A DNA stretch of 64,000 nt from SKKC01 sp046542845 (GCA_046542845.1 JBKHAN010000008.1:8451-72450); one strand, 5' to 3'. Positions 51,386-60,535 are shown, counted from the first letter of the stretch. Notes: generated by a model not told the origin, from the letters alone. Translations and numbers: made by a program.

Positions 51386-52323
51386 TCGGAAATACGCCAC
51401 GCGCTGTCTGTAACGGTCACGAGCCCTTCCCGCTTCAGATCTTCCAGAACGCTCCGCAGTTGTTCCGATTCAACTCCTGTTCCGTCCGACAACACTTCTA
51501 CAGACGCACTTTGAACCTCGGACAGAATTCGCACCACTCTCCCCCGGACCTGCCGTCGCGATCCTTCAAATCGCGACTGACGCACGTACTGTCTGCTGGC
51601 ACGATTCGGATTGGGCATATACCGTACAAGCGCGTTACCGTAATCCATGAGGGCGTAGTACCATGTTCGCGGGTCCTTATAGTCGAGGGTAGCCTCTACC
51701 AACGGGAGCAGCGATTTGTCGTCGACACGTCCAATCGGTGTACGTGGTTGGAACCAGATTTTACCCGGGTCTTCGGCAACAAGATCGCGCGGCCATAGTC
51801 CCGGCTCCGCTTCAGCACTGCGGTCGTTCTCCGAAAAAAAGTGATAGATCATGGATCGGCGTATATTCGTCTCTATAAAAACGACAGGGGTATTGTACGC
51901 AAAACACGATATGCTTCCGGCGGTATTTACTCCGATTCCGGGAAATGTTCTAAGGACACCGACGTCTTCTGGTATACGCCCGCGGTATTCGTCTACAACT
52001 CTTCGGGCCGTCTCGTGCAGGAAGCGAGCGCGCCGGTTGTACCCGAGACCGGACCACGAGGCGATGACGTCTCGCAGAGGAGCAGAGGCAAGCGCGTACA
52101 CGTCGGGAAAGAGCGTCAGAAATTCGTGAAACCGTGGAATTACGCGAGATACCTGCGTTTGCTGAAGCATTATCTCGCTAACGAGTATATGGTAGGGCTC
52201 ATGGGTCTGACGCCACGGCATATCGCGTCGACCGTGAGACTCATAGTACGATCGTATCGCTTCAACAAATGCAGATCGTTGTTCGGTGCCGATAAAACCG
52301 TGAACTTCGGGTCGCTCGGCCAT
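51382..52323 (-). CDS. MutY-like adenine glycosylase lacking the iron-sulfur cluster
   Basis: 313 residues. HhH-GPD fold with catalytic Glu50 (SEIMLQQTQV), ASWSGLGYNRRAR and the helix-hairpin-helix FPGIGVNTAGSI (127-138). The Lys of bifunctional endonuclease III is Asn here, so it should be a monofunctional glycosylase. The aspartate of MutY (DGNVKR) is replaced by Glu151 in FIETNIRRS. The four-Cys [4Fe-4S] loop is missing; after WYYALMDYGNAL comes a Cys-free basic segment and a winged-helix-like C-terminus instead of a MutT-like domain. It is encoded directly after trpS. Adenine opposite 8-oxoguanine is the likely target but not certain. Confidence 0.8.
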   Translation of the reverse strand: MAERPEVHGFIGTEQRSAFVEAIRSYYESHGRRDMPWRQTHEPYHILVSEIMLQQTQVSRVIPRFHEFLTLFPDVYALASAPLRDVIASWSGLGYNRRARFLHETARRVVDEYRGRIPEDVGVLRTFPGIGVNTAGSISCFAYNTPVVFIETNIRRSMIYHFFSENDRSAEAEPGLWPRDLVAEDPGKIWFQPRTPIGRVDDKSLLPLVEATLDYKDPRTWYYALMDYGNALVRYMPNPNRASRQYVRQSRFEGSRRQVRGRVVRILSEVQSASVEVLSDGTGVESEQLRSVLEDLKREGLVTVTDSAWRISD

Positions 52324-53388
52324 TTACTCTGATGCGCGTTTTCGTCGCTTTTCCGCTTTCCGCGAAATCCGATTCCATATGCCTGAAAGACCCATGGCCT
52401 TTTTTACCGCAACAATCGTTTCTCGTGCTTCGGAACGGACGTGCATCGTGCCTTCGTATAGAACTTCGTCTACATACCCGCTGTCGGATGCAATACGTTC
52501 CCGCCGTTCACGTATAGGTTCGAGAAACTCGTTGAGGGCACGCGCAAGTTTGTCCTTGACTTCCACGTCCCCGACCGTCCCTTCACGATACCTCGATGAA
52601 AGCTCTTCGACTTCCGCCTTATTCGGGTTGAAAGCCTGATGAAAAATAAAAACCGGGTTTCCTTCGACCGTACCGGGAATATCAGACCGTACCCTGTTCG
52701 GATCGGTGTACATCCCACGGACCTTCTTTTCCACGGTTTTCGCGTCATCACTGAGAAAAATTGAATTATTGAGGCTCTTACTCATCTTGCTTGCGCCGTC
52801 GGTACCGACAAGCGTGGGAACATCCCCAACGAGCACGTCGGGTACCGGAAACACTTCGCCGTAAAGATGATTGAAACGGCGCGCAATCTCCCTGGTAATC
52901 TCAACGTGCGCCTCATTATCCTTGCCGACCGGGACAAGGTGTGCGCGGGGCATGAGTATGTCCGCCGTCTGCAATACGGGGTACCCAAGCAACCCGAAAG
53001 GCATCTCGTTCAGATGTGCATTCCGTGCCATTTCCTTCAAGCTTGGGACTCGTTGCAAGCGAGGCACCGTAACGAGCATCTCAAAAATCAGGTTCAGCTC
53101 GCTCACTTCAGGTATCGCACTCTGGAGATAGATTCTGCTCTTTTCGGGATCTATGCCGCAGGCAAGGTAATCGAGAACCATTTCACGAGCGTTATCCGCA
53201 ATCTCGTCGATATCCTCTTTCGTGTTACGCGTCGTGAGCGTATGGAGATCGGCGATAATAAAAAAACACTCATATTCTTCCTGCAGACGCACCCGGTTGC
53301 GCAGTGATCCTACATAGTGCCCGAGGTGTAACCGCCCTGTAGGCCGGTCACCGGTGAGTATTCTTCTTCTCAGGGTCATTTCGCTCAT
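52324..53388 (-). CDS. trpS: Tryptophanyl-tRNA synthetase
   Basis: 354 residues, class Ic synthetase. The HIGH-like motif is GRLHLGHYVGS near residue 20 and the KMSKS motif is SKMSKSLNN near 205. GLLGYPVLQTADILM and VPVGKDNEAHVE are TrpRS landmarks. Length is normal for the bacterial enzyme. The start overlaps the stop of the permease gene by 4 bases and the stop abuts the MutY-like start, so the three genes form an operon. Nothing suggests tryptophan-controlled attenuation in the short upstream region. Confidence 0.95.
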   Translation of the reverse strand: MSEMTLRRRILTGDRPTGRLHLGHYVGSLRNRVRLQEEYECFFIIADLHTLTTRNTKEDIDEIADNAREMVLDYLACGIDPEKSRIYLQSAIPEVSELNLIFEMLVTVPRLQRVPSLKEMARNAHLNEMPFGLLGYPVLQTADILMPRAHLVPVGKDNEAHVEITREIARRFNHLYGEVFPVPDVLVGDVPTLVGTDGASKMSKSLNNSIFLSDDAKTVEKKVRGMYTDPNRVRSDIPGTVEGNPVFIFHQAFNPNKAEVEELSSRYREGTVGDVEVKDKLARALNEFLEPIRERRERIASDSGYVDEVLYEGTMHVRSEARETIVAVKKAMGLSGIWNRISRKAEKRRKRASE

Positions 53389-54491
53389 GCGTCAGTGTTT
53401 CCTTCGTGAGACCCGTGTCGGCTCTCCAGGTCTGGTGTACGTCTCGTGTTTGGACGAAAAATCGACCTCTTCTCCCGATACGACCCGGTTCCCATTAGAA
53501 TGCTGATCCACTCCATGCCGGGGACGTTCTCGAATACTATCTTGAGCGTCACAGTCAGCGGAACCGCAAGAAACGCCCCTGCAATTCCCCATAACCAGCC
53601 CCAGAACAGCAGCGAGAAGAGAATAATTACGGGCGAAAGGTTCAGACTGTCCCCCTGCATTTTCGGATCCAGAACATTACCGATAATGAACTGTGTGACC
53701 GTCATGGATGCGACGGCTGCTATAACCGGAGTCCAGTTGGGGGCGAACTGGAGTACGACAAACACGTAACTCAGGACAGAAATAACAATCGACCCAATGC
53801 TCGGAATAAAGTTGAACAGGAAGGTGAGAATCGCCCAGATGAACGAAAAGTCGACACCAATGATCGAAAAGCTCAGATACACTGAGACGCTGGTCATTGT
53901 GCTGACAACGATTTTCACGCTCAGGTAACGCGCAACTTGACTGTTAATGCCCGCAAATACACGACTGATTCTGTCTGTCCGCGGTCCCTGGAGTGCCTGC
54001 ATCATCTTGGTGCGGATGTACGGTTTCTCGAAGAGGATGAACACCACGAACAGGAGCATCATGGTGAAATTGCCGAGGAAGCTGGCTATTCCGCCGCTCA
54101 GAGAAAAAACGATTGAACTTATGTTCTGAGTTAGATTCAGTTCGTTCTCTATGCCGTCCGGCAGGTTGACCAGCGCAGTCAGCTCTTCAAGCAGTTCGAC
54201 AAATCGGGCTTGATAGACGGGAAAACGGCGGACAAGACTCTGAACGCTCGTATAGAACACCAGGCCAACGAGAAAACCGAATCCGATCAGTAGAACGATT
54301 ACGAGTACGACGGACAAACCCCGCGGCAGCCCCAGACGCCTCATATAATCGACGATGGGGCTGAGGACATAACTCAACAATACCGCGATAACGAGGGGCA
54401 ACACGATACCGGCAGTGAGACGCAGCACCGCCCCCACAGCGATAATCACGAGTATCAAAAGTAGCGGCGAGTTGACATTTTTATCCGACAT
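53385..54491 (-). CDS. AI-2E/PerM family membrane transporter
   Basis: 368 residues with about seven or eight membrane helices. The family signature is near the C-terminus: a helix beginning PVIAAVASMTVTQFIIGNVL, then DPKMQGDSLNLSPVIILFSL and FWGWLWGIAGAFLAVPLTV. The paired helices near the N-terminus (ILVIIAVGAVLRLTAG) are typical. Members include TqsA, which exports autoinducer-2, and sodium/proton antiporter-like proteins; substrate is not predictable. The promoter lies 12 bases upstream of the ATG. It leads an operon with trpS and the MutY-like gene. Confidence 0.88.
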   Translation of the reverse strand: MSDKNVNSPLLLILVIIAVGAVLRLTAGIVLPLVIAVLLSYVLSPIVDYMRRLGLPRGLSVVLVIVLLIGFGFLVGLVFYTSVQSLVRRFPVYQARFVELLEELTALVNLPDGIENELNLTQNISSIVFSLSGGIASFLGNFTMMLLFVVFILFEKPYIRTKMMQALQGPRTDRISRVFAGINSQVARYLSVKIVVSTMTSVSVYLSFSIIGVDFSFIWAILTFLFNFIPSIGSIVISVLSYVFVVLQFAPNWTPVIAAVASMTVTQFIIGNVLDPKMQGDSLNLSPVIILFSLLFWGWLWGIAGAFLAVPLTVTLKIVFENVPGMEWISILMGTGSYREKRSIFRPNTRRTPDLESRHGSHEGNTDA

Positions 54492-54503
54492 TAAAGTGAG
54501 GCC

Positions 54504-54532
54504 ATAGTATCAGTAAGTGGGCCCGCCGGGAA
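54504..54532 (-). promoter_or_regulatory. Promoter of the permease-trpS operon
   Basis: On the minus strand an extended -10, TGATACTAT (hexamer 54509-54504), with a weak TTCCCG -35 (54532-54527) at 17 bases. It leaves 12 bases before ATG 54491, so the leader would be only about five bases. Confidence 0.5.
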
Positions 54533-54577
54533 GTGGTGGGCCCTTTCGTCGCCGCGCACGGAAGGTTGAGCTTCCGT
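54515..54577. other. Intergenic hairpins between lpd and the permease gene
   Basis: Two inverted repeats lie here: GGGCCC (54519-54524) with GGGCCC (54538-54543), and ACGGAAG (54558-54564) with CTTCCGT (54571-54577) around a six-base loop. Neither is followed by a T run on the lpd strand, so a classical intrinsic terminator is not supported. They may still slow transcripts leaving the pyruvate dehydrogenase operon. Confidence 0.35.
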
Positions 54578-54578
54578 C

Positions 54579-55982
54579 TCAGGCGTGTATAGCCCAGCCC
54601 TCGGCAGCTCGGGCAGCTTCCATGACAGCTTCCGAGACCGTGGGATGAGCGTGAATCATAGTTGCGACGTCTTCCGGAAGCAGTTCCGCTTTCTTTGCCA
54701 GAAGAAGCTCGTGAATCAGTTCTGATGCATCCGCTCCGACAATGTGGGCGGCGAAAACTTCGTGAGTTTTTTCATCAAAAAGAATCTTGACCATGCCTTC
54801 AGACTGCTCGACTGCAACCGTCTTGCCTGCACCGCGGTAGGGAAACACGGCTTTTTTGAATTGTAAGCCCCGCTCTTTCGCCTGCGCTTCGGTGGGACCG
54901 AAGCTCGCAACCTGTGGCTCGGAATACACGGCCGCGGGAATCTCGTCTGGATCTATACGTGCAACAGTGGTGTGTCCGGCAATATGCTCAGCCACGATTT
55001 CACCTTCTTTTGAGGCGACGTGTGCGAGGGGTGGCGTGCCAACAACGTCACCGATCGCGTATACCCCTTTGATTCCCGTCGAGTAATAGTCATGTACCGG
55101 TATAGTGCCCTTCTCGGTTCGAATGCCAACATTCTCAAGACCCAGATTCTCCGTGTTTGACACCCGCCCAACAGCGACAAGAAGCGTGTCCGCTTCCAGC
55201 GTCTTACTTCCCGAGTCGGCAGACACTTTCAGTTTCAGGGTCTTGCCGGATGAGTCGAGTGACTCCACCTTCGTGTTGGTCATAAACTTCACACCGCGCT
55301 TTTCGAAGGCTTTCTGTACAACCTTCACGACTTCGTCGTCCGAAGCGGGCAGAATACGCGGCAACATTTCGACTACCGTGACATCAACCCCAAACGCGTT
55401 CATGACATACGCGAACTCCATTCCTATGTAACCGCCACCCATGACCACGAGCGTCTTCGGCAGTTTTTTCATGTACAGGAGTCCGGTGCTTGACAAAATA
55501 CGTTCTTCGTCAAACTCGAAGCCCGGTATCTCGCGAGGTCGGCTGCCGGTCGCAATTATAATGTTCGACGCAGTTATTTTACGTTTCTCACCCTCTCCCG
55601 ATGTCACCTCAACCGTGTTTTTCGAGAGAAACTTCGCTTCACCGTGTACGTAATCAATCTTGTTTCGTTTAATCAGCCCGCTTACGCCTTTACTCAGGGT
55701 GTCGGCGGCTGTCCGGCTCCGTTCATAGACTTTCTCGTAGTTGAACTTCGACACATCGATCTTGACGCCGAAGTCCTCAAGATCCGCCTTGTGCATAAAT
55801 GTTTCAGCGTGATGTATCAACGACTTCGAAGGTATGCAGCCAACGTTCAGACACACGCCGCCGGCCTTGTCACGCTCTACGACCGCAGCTTTGAGTCCGA
55901 GTTGCGACGCGCGTATGGCAGCAACATAGCCTCCGGGGCCCGCTCCGATAACAAGTACATCGTATTCGTTCTGGTTTGCCAT
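54579..55982 (-). CDS. lpdA: Dihydrolipoyl dehydrogenase (E3)
   Basis: 467 residues, full length. FAD-binding VLVIGAGPGGYVAAIRA, the redox disulfide GGVCLNVGCIPSK (Cys-x4-Cys), the NAD-binding GGGYIGMEFAYV and the C-terminal catalytic His-Glu pair (HAHPTVSEAV) are intact. It reoxidises the dihydrolipoyl arm of E2 and reduces NAD. AAGGAAA precedes the ATG 8 bases upstream. It is the last gene of the pdhA-pdhB-pdhC-lpd operon, 17 bases after pdhC, so it is dedicated to that complex. Confidence 0.96.
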   Translation of the reverse strand: MANQNEYDVLVIGAGPGGYVAAIRASQLGLKAAVVERDKAGGVCLNVGCIPSKSLIHHAETFMHKADLEDFGVKIDVSKFNYEKVYERSRTAADTLSKGVSGLIKRNKIDYVHGEAKFLSKNTVEVTSGEGEKRKITASNIIIATGSRPREIPGFEFDEERILSSTGLLYMKKLPKTLVVMGGGYIGMEFAYVMNAFGVDVTVVEMLPRILPASDDEVVKVVQKAFEKRGVKFMTNTKVESLDSSGKTLKLKVSADSGSKTLEADTLLVAVGRVSNTENLGLENVGIRTEKGTIPVHDYYSTGIKGVYAIGDVVGTPPLAHVASKEGEIVAEHIAGHTTVARIDPDEIPAAVYSEPQVASFGPTEAQAKERGLQFKKAVFPYRGAGKTVAVEQSEGMVKILFDEKTHEVFAAHIVGADASELIHELLLAKKAELLPEDVATMIHAHPTVSEAVMEAARAAEGWAIHA

Positions 55983-55999
55983 GTCTGTTTCCTTCCCGT

Positions 56000-57325
56000 T
56001 CAGTATAAGGCTCGCGCCGGATCCTGCATCATCTTCTGCAGGTCACTCAGATAACGGGCGCCGCTTGCCCCGTCTACCACGCGGTGATCGCAACTGAGCG
56101 TCATCTTCATAACGGGCACAACCTTCATGTTGTCGTGTTCGTCGAAAACCGCTGCCTTCTGAGTGGTTCCAAGCGCAAGTATGGCACTACCCGGCGGGTT
56201 AATGATTGCGGTGAACTCTTCGATGCCAAAGCTTCCGAGATTGCTGATACTGAAGGTCGCGCCGCTGTATTCTTCCGGTTTCAAGCCTCCGTCCCGGGCA
56301 CGGGCTATCAGATCCTTGAGCTCGGCGTCTATTTCCACGATGCCTTTATTCCCGCAGTTCCGTACAACAGGAGTAATCAGTCCGCCCGTTTTCATTTCTA
56401 CCGCAAGTCCTATATCGACGCTGCCGTGTTCGGTAATAGTGTCGTCGTTCCAGCTTGCGTTGACCGACGGATGCCGCTTGAGTGCTTCCGCGGCAAACTT
56501 CATGATAAAAGCGTTCAGACCTACCTTCTCCGGGAGTTCCTGGTTCAGGCGCGCACGCGCGTCCATGATACCAGTCATATCGACCGACAGTTTGAGGTAA
56601 AAATGAGGGGCGGAAAACTTGCTCTCCGCGAGGCGTTTCGCAATGGTTGCCCTCATCCGACTGACCGGTATGGTCCGGTCCTCACCGGGTGCGGTGACAC
56701 GAACCCTCGTACCCGAGTCTCCTGCTCCCGAAACAGAAGCCGCTGTTCCTTTAAACGATTCGACGTCGGCTTTAACGACACGCCCCCCGGGTCCGGTACC
56801 CGAGACCTGGGAAATATCTATGCCCTTTTCGTCTGCAATTTTTCGCGCCAGTGGCGACGCTTTCACGATACCGCTTTCGCCCTTTGCCGATCCCTGCGAC
56901 GAGCTACTCGTCGCGCCGTCGGTCTTCGCCGCGCTGTCGGCTTCCCCTGTCGTGTCCTTCGCTTTCGAATCGGTCTTTGGGGCCTTCTCAGCAGAGTCTT
57001 TTTCTCCCTGATCCGCTTCTTCTTCGTCTTTCGTACCGCCCCCGGCTTCCGGCGCATCGTCTTCCTCGAGACCGCTGATATCCTCGCCTTCCTCTCCGAT
57101 AATCGCTATGGTCTCTCCGACCTTGGCGCTGGACCCCTCGCCCTTCACGATCTTGAGAAGCGTCCCCTCCTGAGTGGACTCATAGTCCATAGTAGCCTTA
57201 TCGGTTTCCACCTCGCAGAGGACGTCTCCAGCGGAAACGCTGTCGCCTTCCTTCTTGCTCCAGCTGACGATACTCCCGTCTTCCATCGTGGGCGAGAGCG
57301 CAATCATCATTACTTTTTCTGCCAT
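56000..57325 (-). CDS. pdhC: Dihydrolipoyl acetyltransferase (pyruvate dehydrogenase E2)
   Basis: 441 residues from ATG 57325 (MAEKVMMIALSPTME); the frame runs open upstream into pdhB and is not used. One lipoyl domain (1-80) carries the lipoylated Lys in VETDKATMDYES. A linker of about 90 residues very rich in Glu, Lys, Asp, Ser and Ala follows, unlike the usual Ala-Pro linker. Next come the E1/E3-binding domain (ASPLARKIADEKGIDISQVS) and the catalytic domain ending DHRVVDG (His and Asp active-site residues). It transfers acetyl groups to CoA. Four bases separate it from pdhB. Confidence 0.94.
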   Translation of the reverse strand: MAEKVMMIALSPTMEDGSIVSWSKKEGDSVSAGDVLCEVETDKATMDYESTQEGTLLKIVKGEGSSAKVGETIAIIGEEGEDISGLEEDDAPEAGGGTKDEEEADQGEKDSAEKAPKTDSKAKDTTGEADSAAKTDGATSSSSQGSAKGESGIVKASPLARKIADEKGIDISQVSGTGPGGRVVKADVESFKGTAASVSGAGDSGTRVRVTAPGEDRTIPVSRMRATIAKRLAESKFSAPHFYLKLSVDMTGIMDARARLNQELPEKVGLNAFIMKFAAEALKRHPSVNASWNDDTITEHGSVDIGLAVEMKTGGLITPVVRNCGNKGIVEIDAELKDLIARARDGGLKPEEYSGATFSISNLGSFGIEEFTAIINPPGSAILALGTTQKAAVFDEHDNMKVVPVMKMTLSCDHRVVDGASGARYLSDLQKMMQDPARALY

Positions 57326-57329
57326 AACC

Positions 57330-58310
57330 TTACTCCATGTAAAGAACGCGCTTGGCTGCACTGATGACCTTGTCGGTCGAAACCTGAACAGCAAGCTCGA
57401 GATTGTGATTGTACGGCATAGGTACATCCTCGGCGTGTACCAGCTCTACCTGGGCATCCAGTTCGTCGAAACAGTTCCTGGATATGAGCCAGCTCACGTA
57501 GGCGCCAAAGCTAGCGACCGGCCACGCGTCGTCCAACACTACGACGCGATTGGTCTTGCGCACACTTGCGTAGATCGTCTCTTCGTCGAGCGGTCTAAGT
57601 GATCGCAGATCGATTACCTCGGCGTTTATCCCCTGGGAGGCGAGTTCTTCTGCAGCCTGCTCGAGAAGTCTCATGGGTCGCGAGAAGCTGATTAAGGTAA
57701 CGTCGTCCCCCTCTCGACGTACCGCTGCTTTCCCGATCGGGACGGTGTATTCCTCTTCGGGAACCTCACCGGTCCACGCATAACTCATTTCGGCTTCCAT
57801 AAAGACCACCGGGTTATCGTCGCGGATCGCGGTCTTGAGAAGCCCTTTCGCATCGTACGCATTCGACGGAGCGACAACCTTGAGACCCGGAATGTGAGCA
57901 TAGAAACTCTGAATCGCCTGACTGTGCTGCGAACTCAAATACTCGGCAGGACCGTTTGGACCGCGAAATACAATCGGGACCTTGAGTTGCCCGCCGGACA
58001 TATGGCGCATCTTCGCCGCGTTGTTTATAACCTGATCCAGCGCCTGTATGGAAAAATTAAACGTCATCCATTCCACTATGGGCCTGAGACCGACGAGGGC
58101 CGCACCGATACCGACCCCGGTGAATCCATTCTCCGTGATCGGGGTGTCGAGCACCCGGGGACTGCCATATTTCTTCCAGAGCCCTCTGGTCACCTTATAG
58201 GCACCTTCGTACTCCGCGACCTCTTCACCCATAATCATGACAGTTTCGTCTCGCGCCATTTCTTCGTCTATCGCCTGATTCAGCGCGTCTCGAATTGCAA
58301 TTTCAGCCAT
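57330..58310 (-). CDS. pdhB: Pyruvate dehydrogenase E1 component, beta subunit
   Basis: 326 residues from ATG 58310, preceded by GAGGAG; a TTG at 58328 in the same frame covers that ribosome binding site and is rejected. It matches the alpha2beta2-type E1 beta subunit: MIMGEEVAEYEGAYKVTRGL, then TPITENGFTGVGIGAALVGL, the FRGPNGPAEYLSSQHSQAIQ active-site region and VIDLRSLRPLDEETI. With E1 alpha it decarboxylates pyruvate using thiamine diphosphate. The 108-base gap to pdhA shows no gene. Branched-chain or acetoin homologs are possible but less likely given neighbours. Confidence 0.92.
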   Translation of the reverse strand: MAEIAIRDALNQAIDEEMARDETVMIMGEEVAEYEGAYKVTRGLWKKYGSPRVLDTPITENGFTGVGIGAALVGLRPIVEWMTFNFSIQALDQVINNAAKMRHMSGGQLKVPIVFRGPNGPAEYLSSQHSQAIQSFYAHIPGLKVVAPSNAYDAKGLLKTAIRDDNPVVFMEAEMSYAWTGEVPEEEYTVPIGKAAVRREGDDVTLISFSRPMRLLEQAAEELASQGINAEVIDLRSLRPLDEETIYASVRKTNRVVVLDDAWPVASFGAYVSWLISRNCFDELDAQVELVHAEDVPMPYNHNLELAVQVSTDKVISAAKRVLYME

Positions 58311-58418
58311 TGTTTTGGTTCTCCTCAATCATTATTGCCATAGTAAAGCCGTATGGCAGCTCACCGCCGATACCCTGCCGGCATCACAACAGAGCCTGGC
58401 AGCGCGAGTTCAGGCGTA

Positions 58419-59465
58419 TCAGGCGTAGATATCCTCGTAGATGGTCTCGAGCGCAGGCTCGTCCGAGTTCTCGGCAAAGTCAACCGCTTCCTGAACCTGT
58501 TCGCGGAGCCGCTTGTCGAGACTCTGATATTCCTCGTCGGTCAGCATATCAGCCTCTTTCATCGAAGCCTTGAGCAGCTCAATCGGGTCCTGTGCCTTGA
58601 ATTTTTCCAGTTCGTCCTTTGTTCGATATTTTGCAGGGTCACTCATGCTGTGACCCTTGTACCGGTACGTTTTTATGTCGATGAGCGTTGGGACCGAGTC
58701 TGTGCGCGCGCGTTCGATAGCCTTACCAATGCCCTGGTAGCACTCGACGAAACTCATGCCATCGATCTTCATTCCGTCCATATTATATCCGACGGCTTTG
58801 ATCTCGAAATCTTCGACGGCGCTGACCCGGTGCACCGCCGATCCCATGCCGAATCGGTTGTTCTCAATCATGTATACCGCGGGTAGTTTCCAGACTCCCG
58901 CCAGGTTCAGACTCTCGTGAAACGCACCCTGATGGACGGCTCCGTCACCGAAGAAACACAAGGCAACGCCGGAATCGTCTCTCTGAAGTACTTTTTTCTT
59001 GTACATTTCTGCGAACGCGACGCCGGTCGCGATCGGAATCTGAGCGCCTACGATACCGTTTCCGCCGAGCATATGCTTTTCAACGTCAAACATGTGCATC
59101 GAACCACCTTTTCCTCGTGAGCACCCGGTGATTTTGCCGTACAGCTCCGCCATGATAACTTTCGGATCCATTCCACACGCGAGCGCGTGTCCATGGTCCC
59201 GATACGCGGTCAACATATAGTCGCGCGACAGGTCGGATGCCATTGCCGCCGCCACAGCCACCGCTTCCTGTCCGTTATACAGGTGGCAGAACCCTCCGAT
59301 TTTTCGAAGTCCATACATCTGAGCGGACTTCTCTTCGAATCGTCGAATGAGCAGCATACGCTCAAGCGCGTCGTTGAGAAAATCCTTCTCGTAGGAACCC
59401 AGCTTCTTGCTTTCGCTGTTGACGGCGTCTGATTTTGAGTTGTCGTTCTTACTCTTACTTGCCAT
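58419..59465 (-). CDS. pdhA: Pyruvate dehydrogenase E1 component, alpha subunit
   Basis: 348 residues. The first 20 residues are charged and probably disordered. The thiamine diphosphate motif FFGDGAVHQGAFHESLNLA, the HMFDVEKHMLGGNGIVG loop and the phosphorylation-loop-like YRYKGHSMSDPAKYRTK are characteristic of the alpha subunit of pyruvate dehydrogenase rather than of branched-chain keto acid dehydrogenase. It works with PdhB. It heads the four-gene enzyme operon, with lplA 65 bases upstream on the same strand. Confidence 0.94.
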   Translation of the reverse strand: MASKSKNDNSKSDAVNSESKKLGSYEKDFLNDALERMLLIRRFEEKSAQMYGLRKIGGFCHLYNGQEAVAVAAAMASDLSRDYMLTAYRDHGHALACGMDPKVIMAELYGKITGCSRGKGGSMHMFDVEKHMLGGNGIVGAQIPIATGVAFAEMYKKKVLQRDDSGVALCFFGDGAVHQGAFHESLNLAGVWKLPAVYMIENNRFGMGSAVHRVSAVEDFEIKAVGYNMDGMKIDGMSFVECYQGIGKAIERARTDSVPTLIDIKTYRYKGHSMSDPAKYRTKDELEKFKAQDPIELLKASMKEADMLTDEEYQSLDKRLREQVQEAVDFAENSDEPALETIYEDIYA

Positions 59466-59530
59466 AGTTACTATTGCTCCTGGTCTGTTTTGTTTCTACA
59501 CGTCCTGATGGTTCTCTGTAAGTATACACG

Positions 59531-60388
59531 TCAGCCTGCCTTCGGGTCGAACCTCTCCCCGATGTGGAATCCGTGCTTAGAACATATGTCTTCGTCCGTT
59601 ACCGATTGTATCAATCCCGAGGCGACGGCTACACGGGCATCTTCACTGACACAATACTCGAAGCGTGGCGTTCTGCCAAATACCCACTCCCAGTTGTAGT
59701 GCTTTTCCCGACGCTCCTGAACGCATGGTTCGGATGCATCGGGCCATGGTACACGAACGGCGTCAGGGTACACGTTCATGTATTCAGACACAATCAGTTG
59801 TGAAGCAGTTTCTGTGTCGAGGTGTGGTGCAAAAGAAGACAAATTGACGACCTCCGCGCGCTGTGAAGCTATCGCAGTCGTCCGGATTGCGAGACCCGGC
59901 GGTCGGATAGCTGGTAACAGATGTGAAAGGTCGGCGTTGACCAACAGGGTGGCGTGATGCAACACACGGTCCCTGCGGTAACACATAGCATTCCCGCTTA
60001 CTTTACGTCCTGCGACATATATGTCGCCCCTGTCCGTAAACCGGGCGTGTATTCCCACTCGCGACAAAGCCATGGTCACCATCGAGAGCTGCCGTTTCCG
60101 CTCGAATCCGCCTCGAGACACGATAAAGCCGATATTCAGGTTGCCCGGGCCGTGTACGACCGTCCCGCCACCACTGATCCGCCTCAAAAGAGGAATACTT
60201 CGCCCCGCAATGACGTCGTGTGAACACTCTACCCAGGGATTCTGGTTCTTTCCCAGAACCACGGATGCCGAATTCTCATATACTATGAGTGCGGGGAAAC
60301 ATCCGGAATCAAGCACACATTCTTCTGCGGCGAGGTTATGAAAAGGGTTCGTGGTATCGCTGATATATATACGAGGGTTGTCGTGCAT
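59531..60388 (-). CDS. lplA: Lipoate--protein ligase family protein
   Basis: 285 residues of the LplA/LipM/BirA fold. LLRRISGGGTVVHGPGNLN is the lipoyl-AMP-binding loop and GRKVSGNAMCYRRD carries the catalytic Lys, followed by LHHATLLVN. A C-terminal accessory region (about 225-285) is shorter than the separate LplA domain of E. coli, so a ligase with partner or a lipoyl/octanoyl transferase is possible. It very likely lipoylates the E2 encoded downstream; the shared strand and 65-base spacing support this. No strong Shine-Dalgarno sequence is seen at ATG 60388. Confidence 0.85.
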   Translation of the reverse strand: MHDNPRIYISDTTNPFHNLAAEECVLDSGCFPALIVYENSASVVLGKNQNPWVECSHDVIAGRSIPLLRRISGGGTVVHGPGNLNIGFIVSRGGFERKRQLSMVTMALSRVGIHARFTDRGDIYVAGRKVSGNAMCYRRDRVLHHATLLVNADLSHLLPAIRPPGLAIRTTAIASQRAEVVNLSSFAPHLDTETASQLIVSEYMNVYPDAVRVPWPDASEPCVQERREKHYNWEWVFGRTPRFEYCVSEDARVAVASGLIQSVTDEDICSKHGFHIGERFDPKAG

Positions 60389-60521
60389 GCTGTCACCGGA
60401 TTAGGATTGAATCGTCGCTGAACTCACGTTAATGTGGACCGGAACAGTTGATTTCCTCAAGCGAAATCTCCGAAACGCACTTTTCCAAGCGACCGTAATA
60501 TGAGATTCTTTCCTCGGCAAG

Positions 60522-60535
60522 TGTCTGTACAGACA
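60522..60535. promoter_or_regulatory. Perfect 14-bp palindrome between lplA and the nqr operon
   Basis: TGTCTGTACAGACA is a perfect inverted repeat in the longest intergenic region of the window. It lies about 118 bases before the nqrB start and 134 bases before the lplA start. AT-rich -10-like hexamers follow: TATATT at 60549-60554 and TATAAT at 60566-60571. The position fits an operator for nqr or a shared operator, but about four 14-base palindromes are expected by chance in 64 kb. The rest of the region shows no gene. Confidence 0.4.

Noticed and set aside
54515..54577. Intrinsic terminator after lpd
   Set aside because: Hairpins exist but no T run follows on the minus strand.
56084..57364. 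426-residue plus-strand open frame opposite pdhC
   Set aside because: Shadow of the E2 gene; composition is Arg/Phe/Cys rich as expected for the antisense of that coding sequence.
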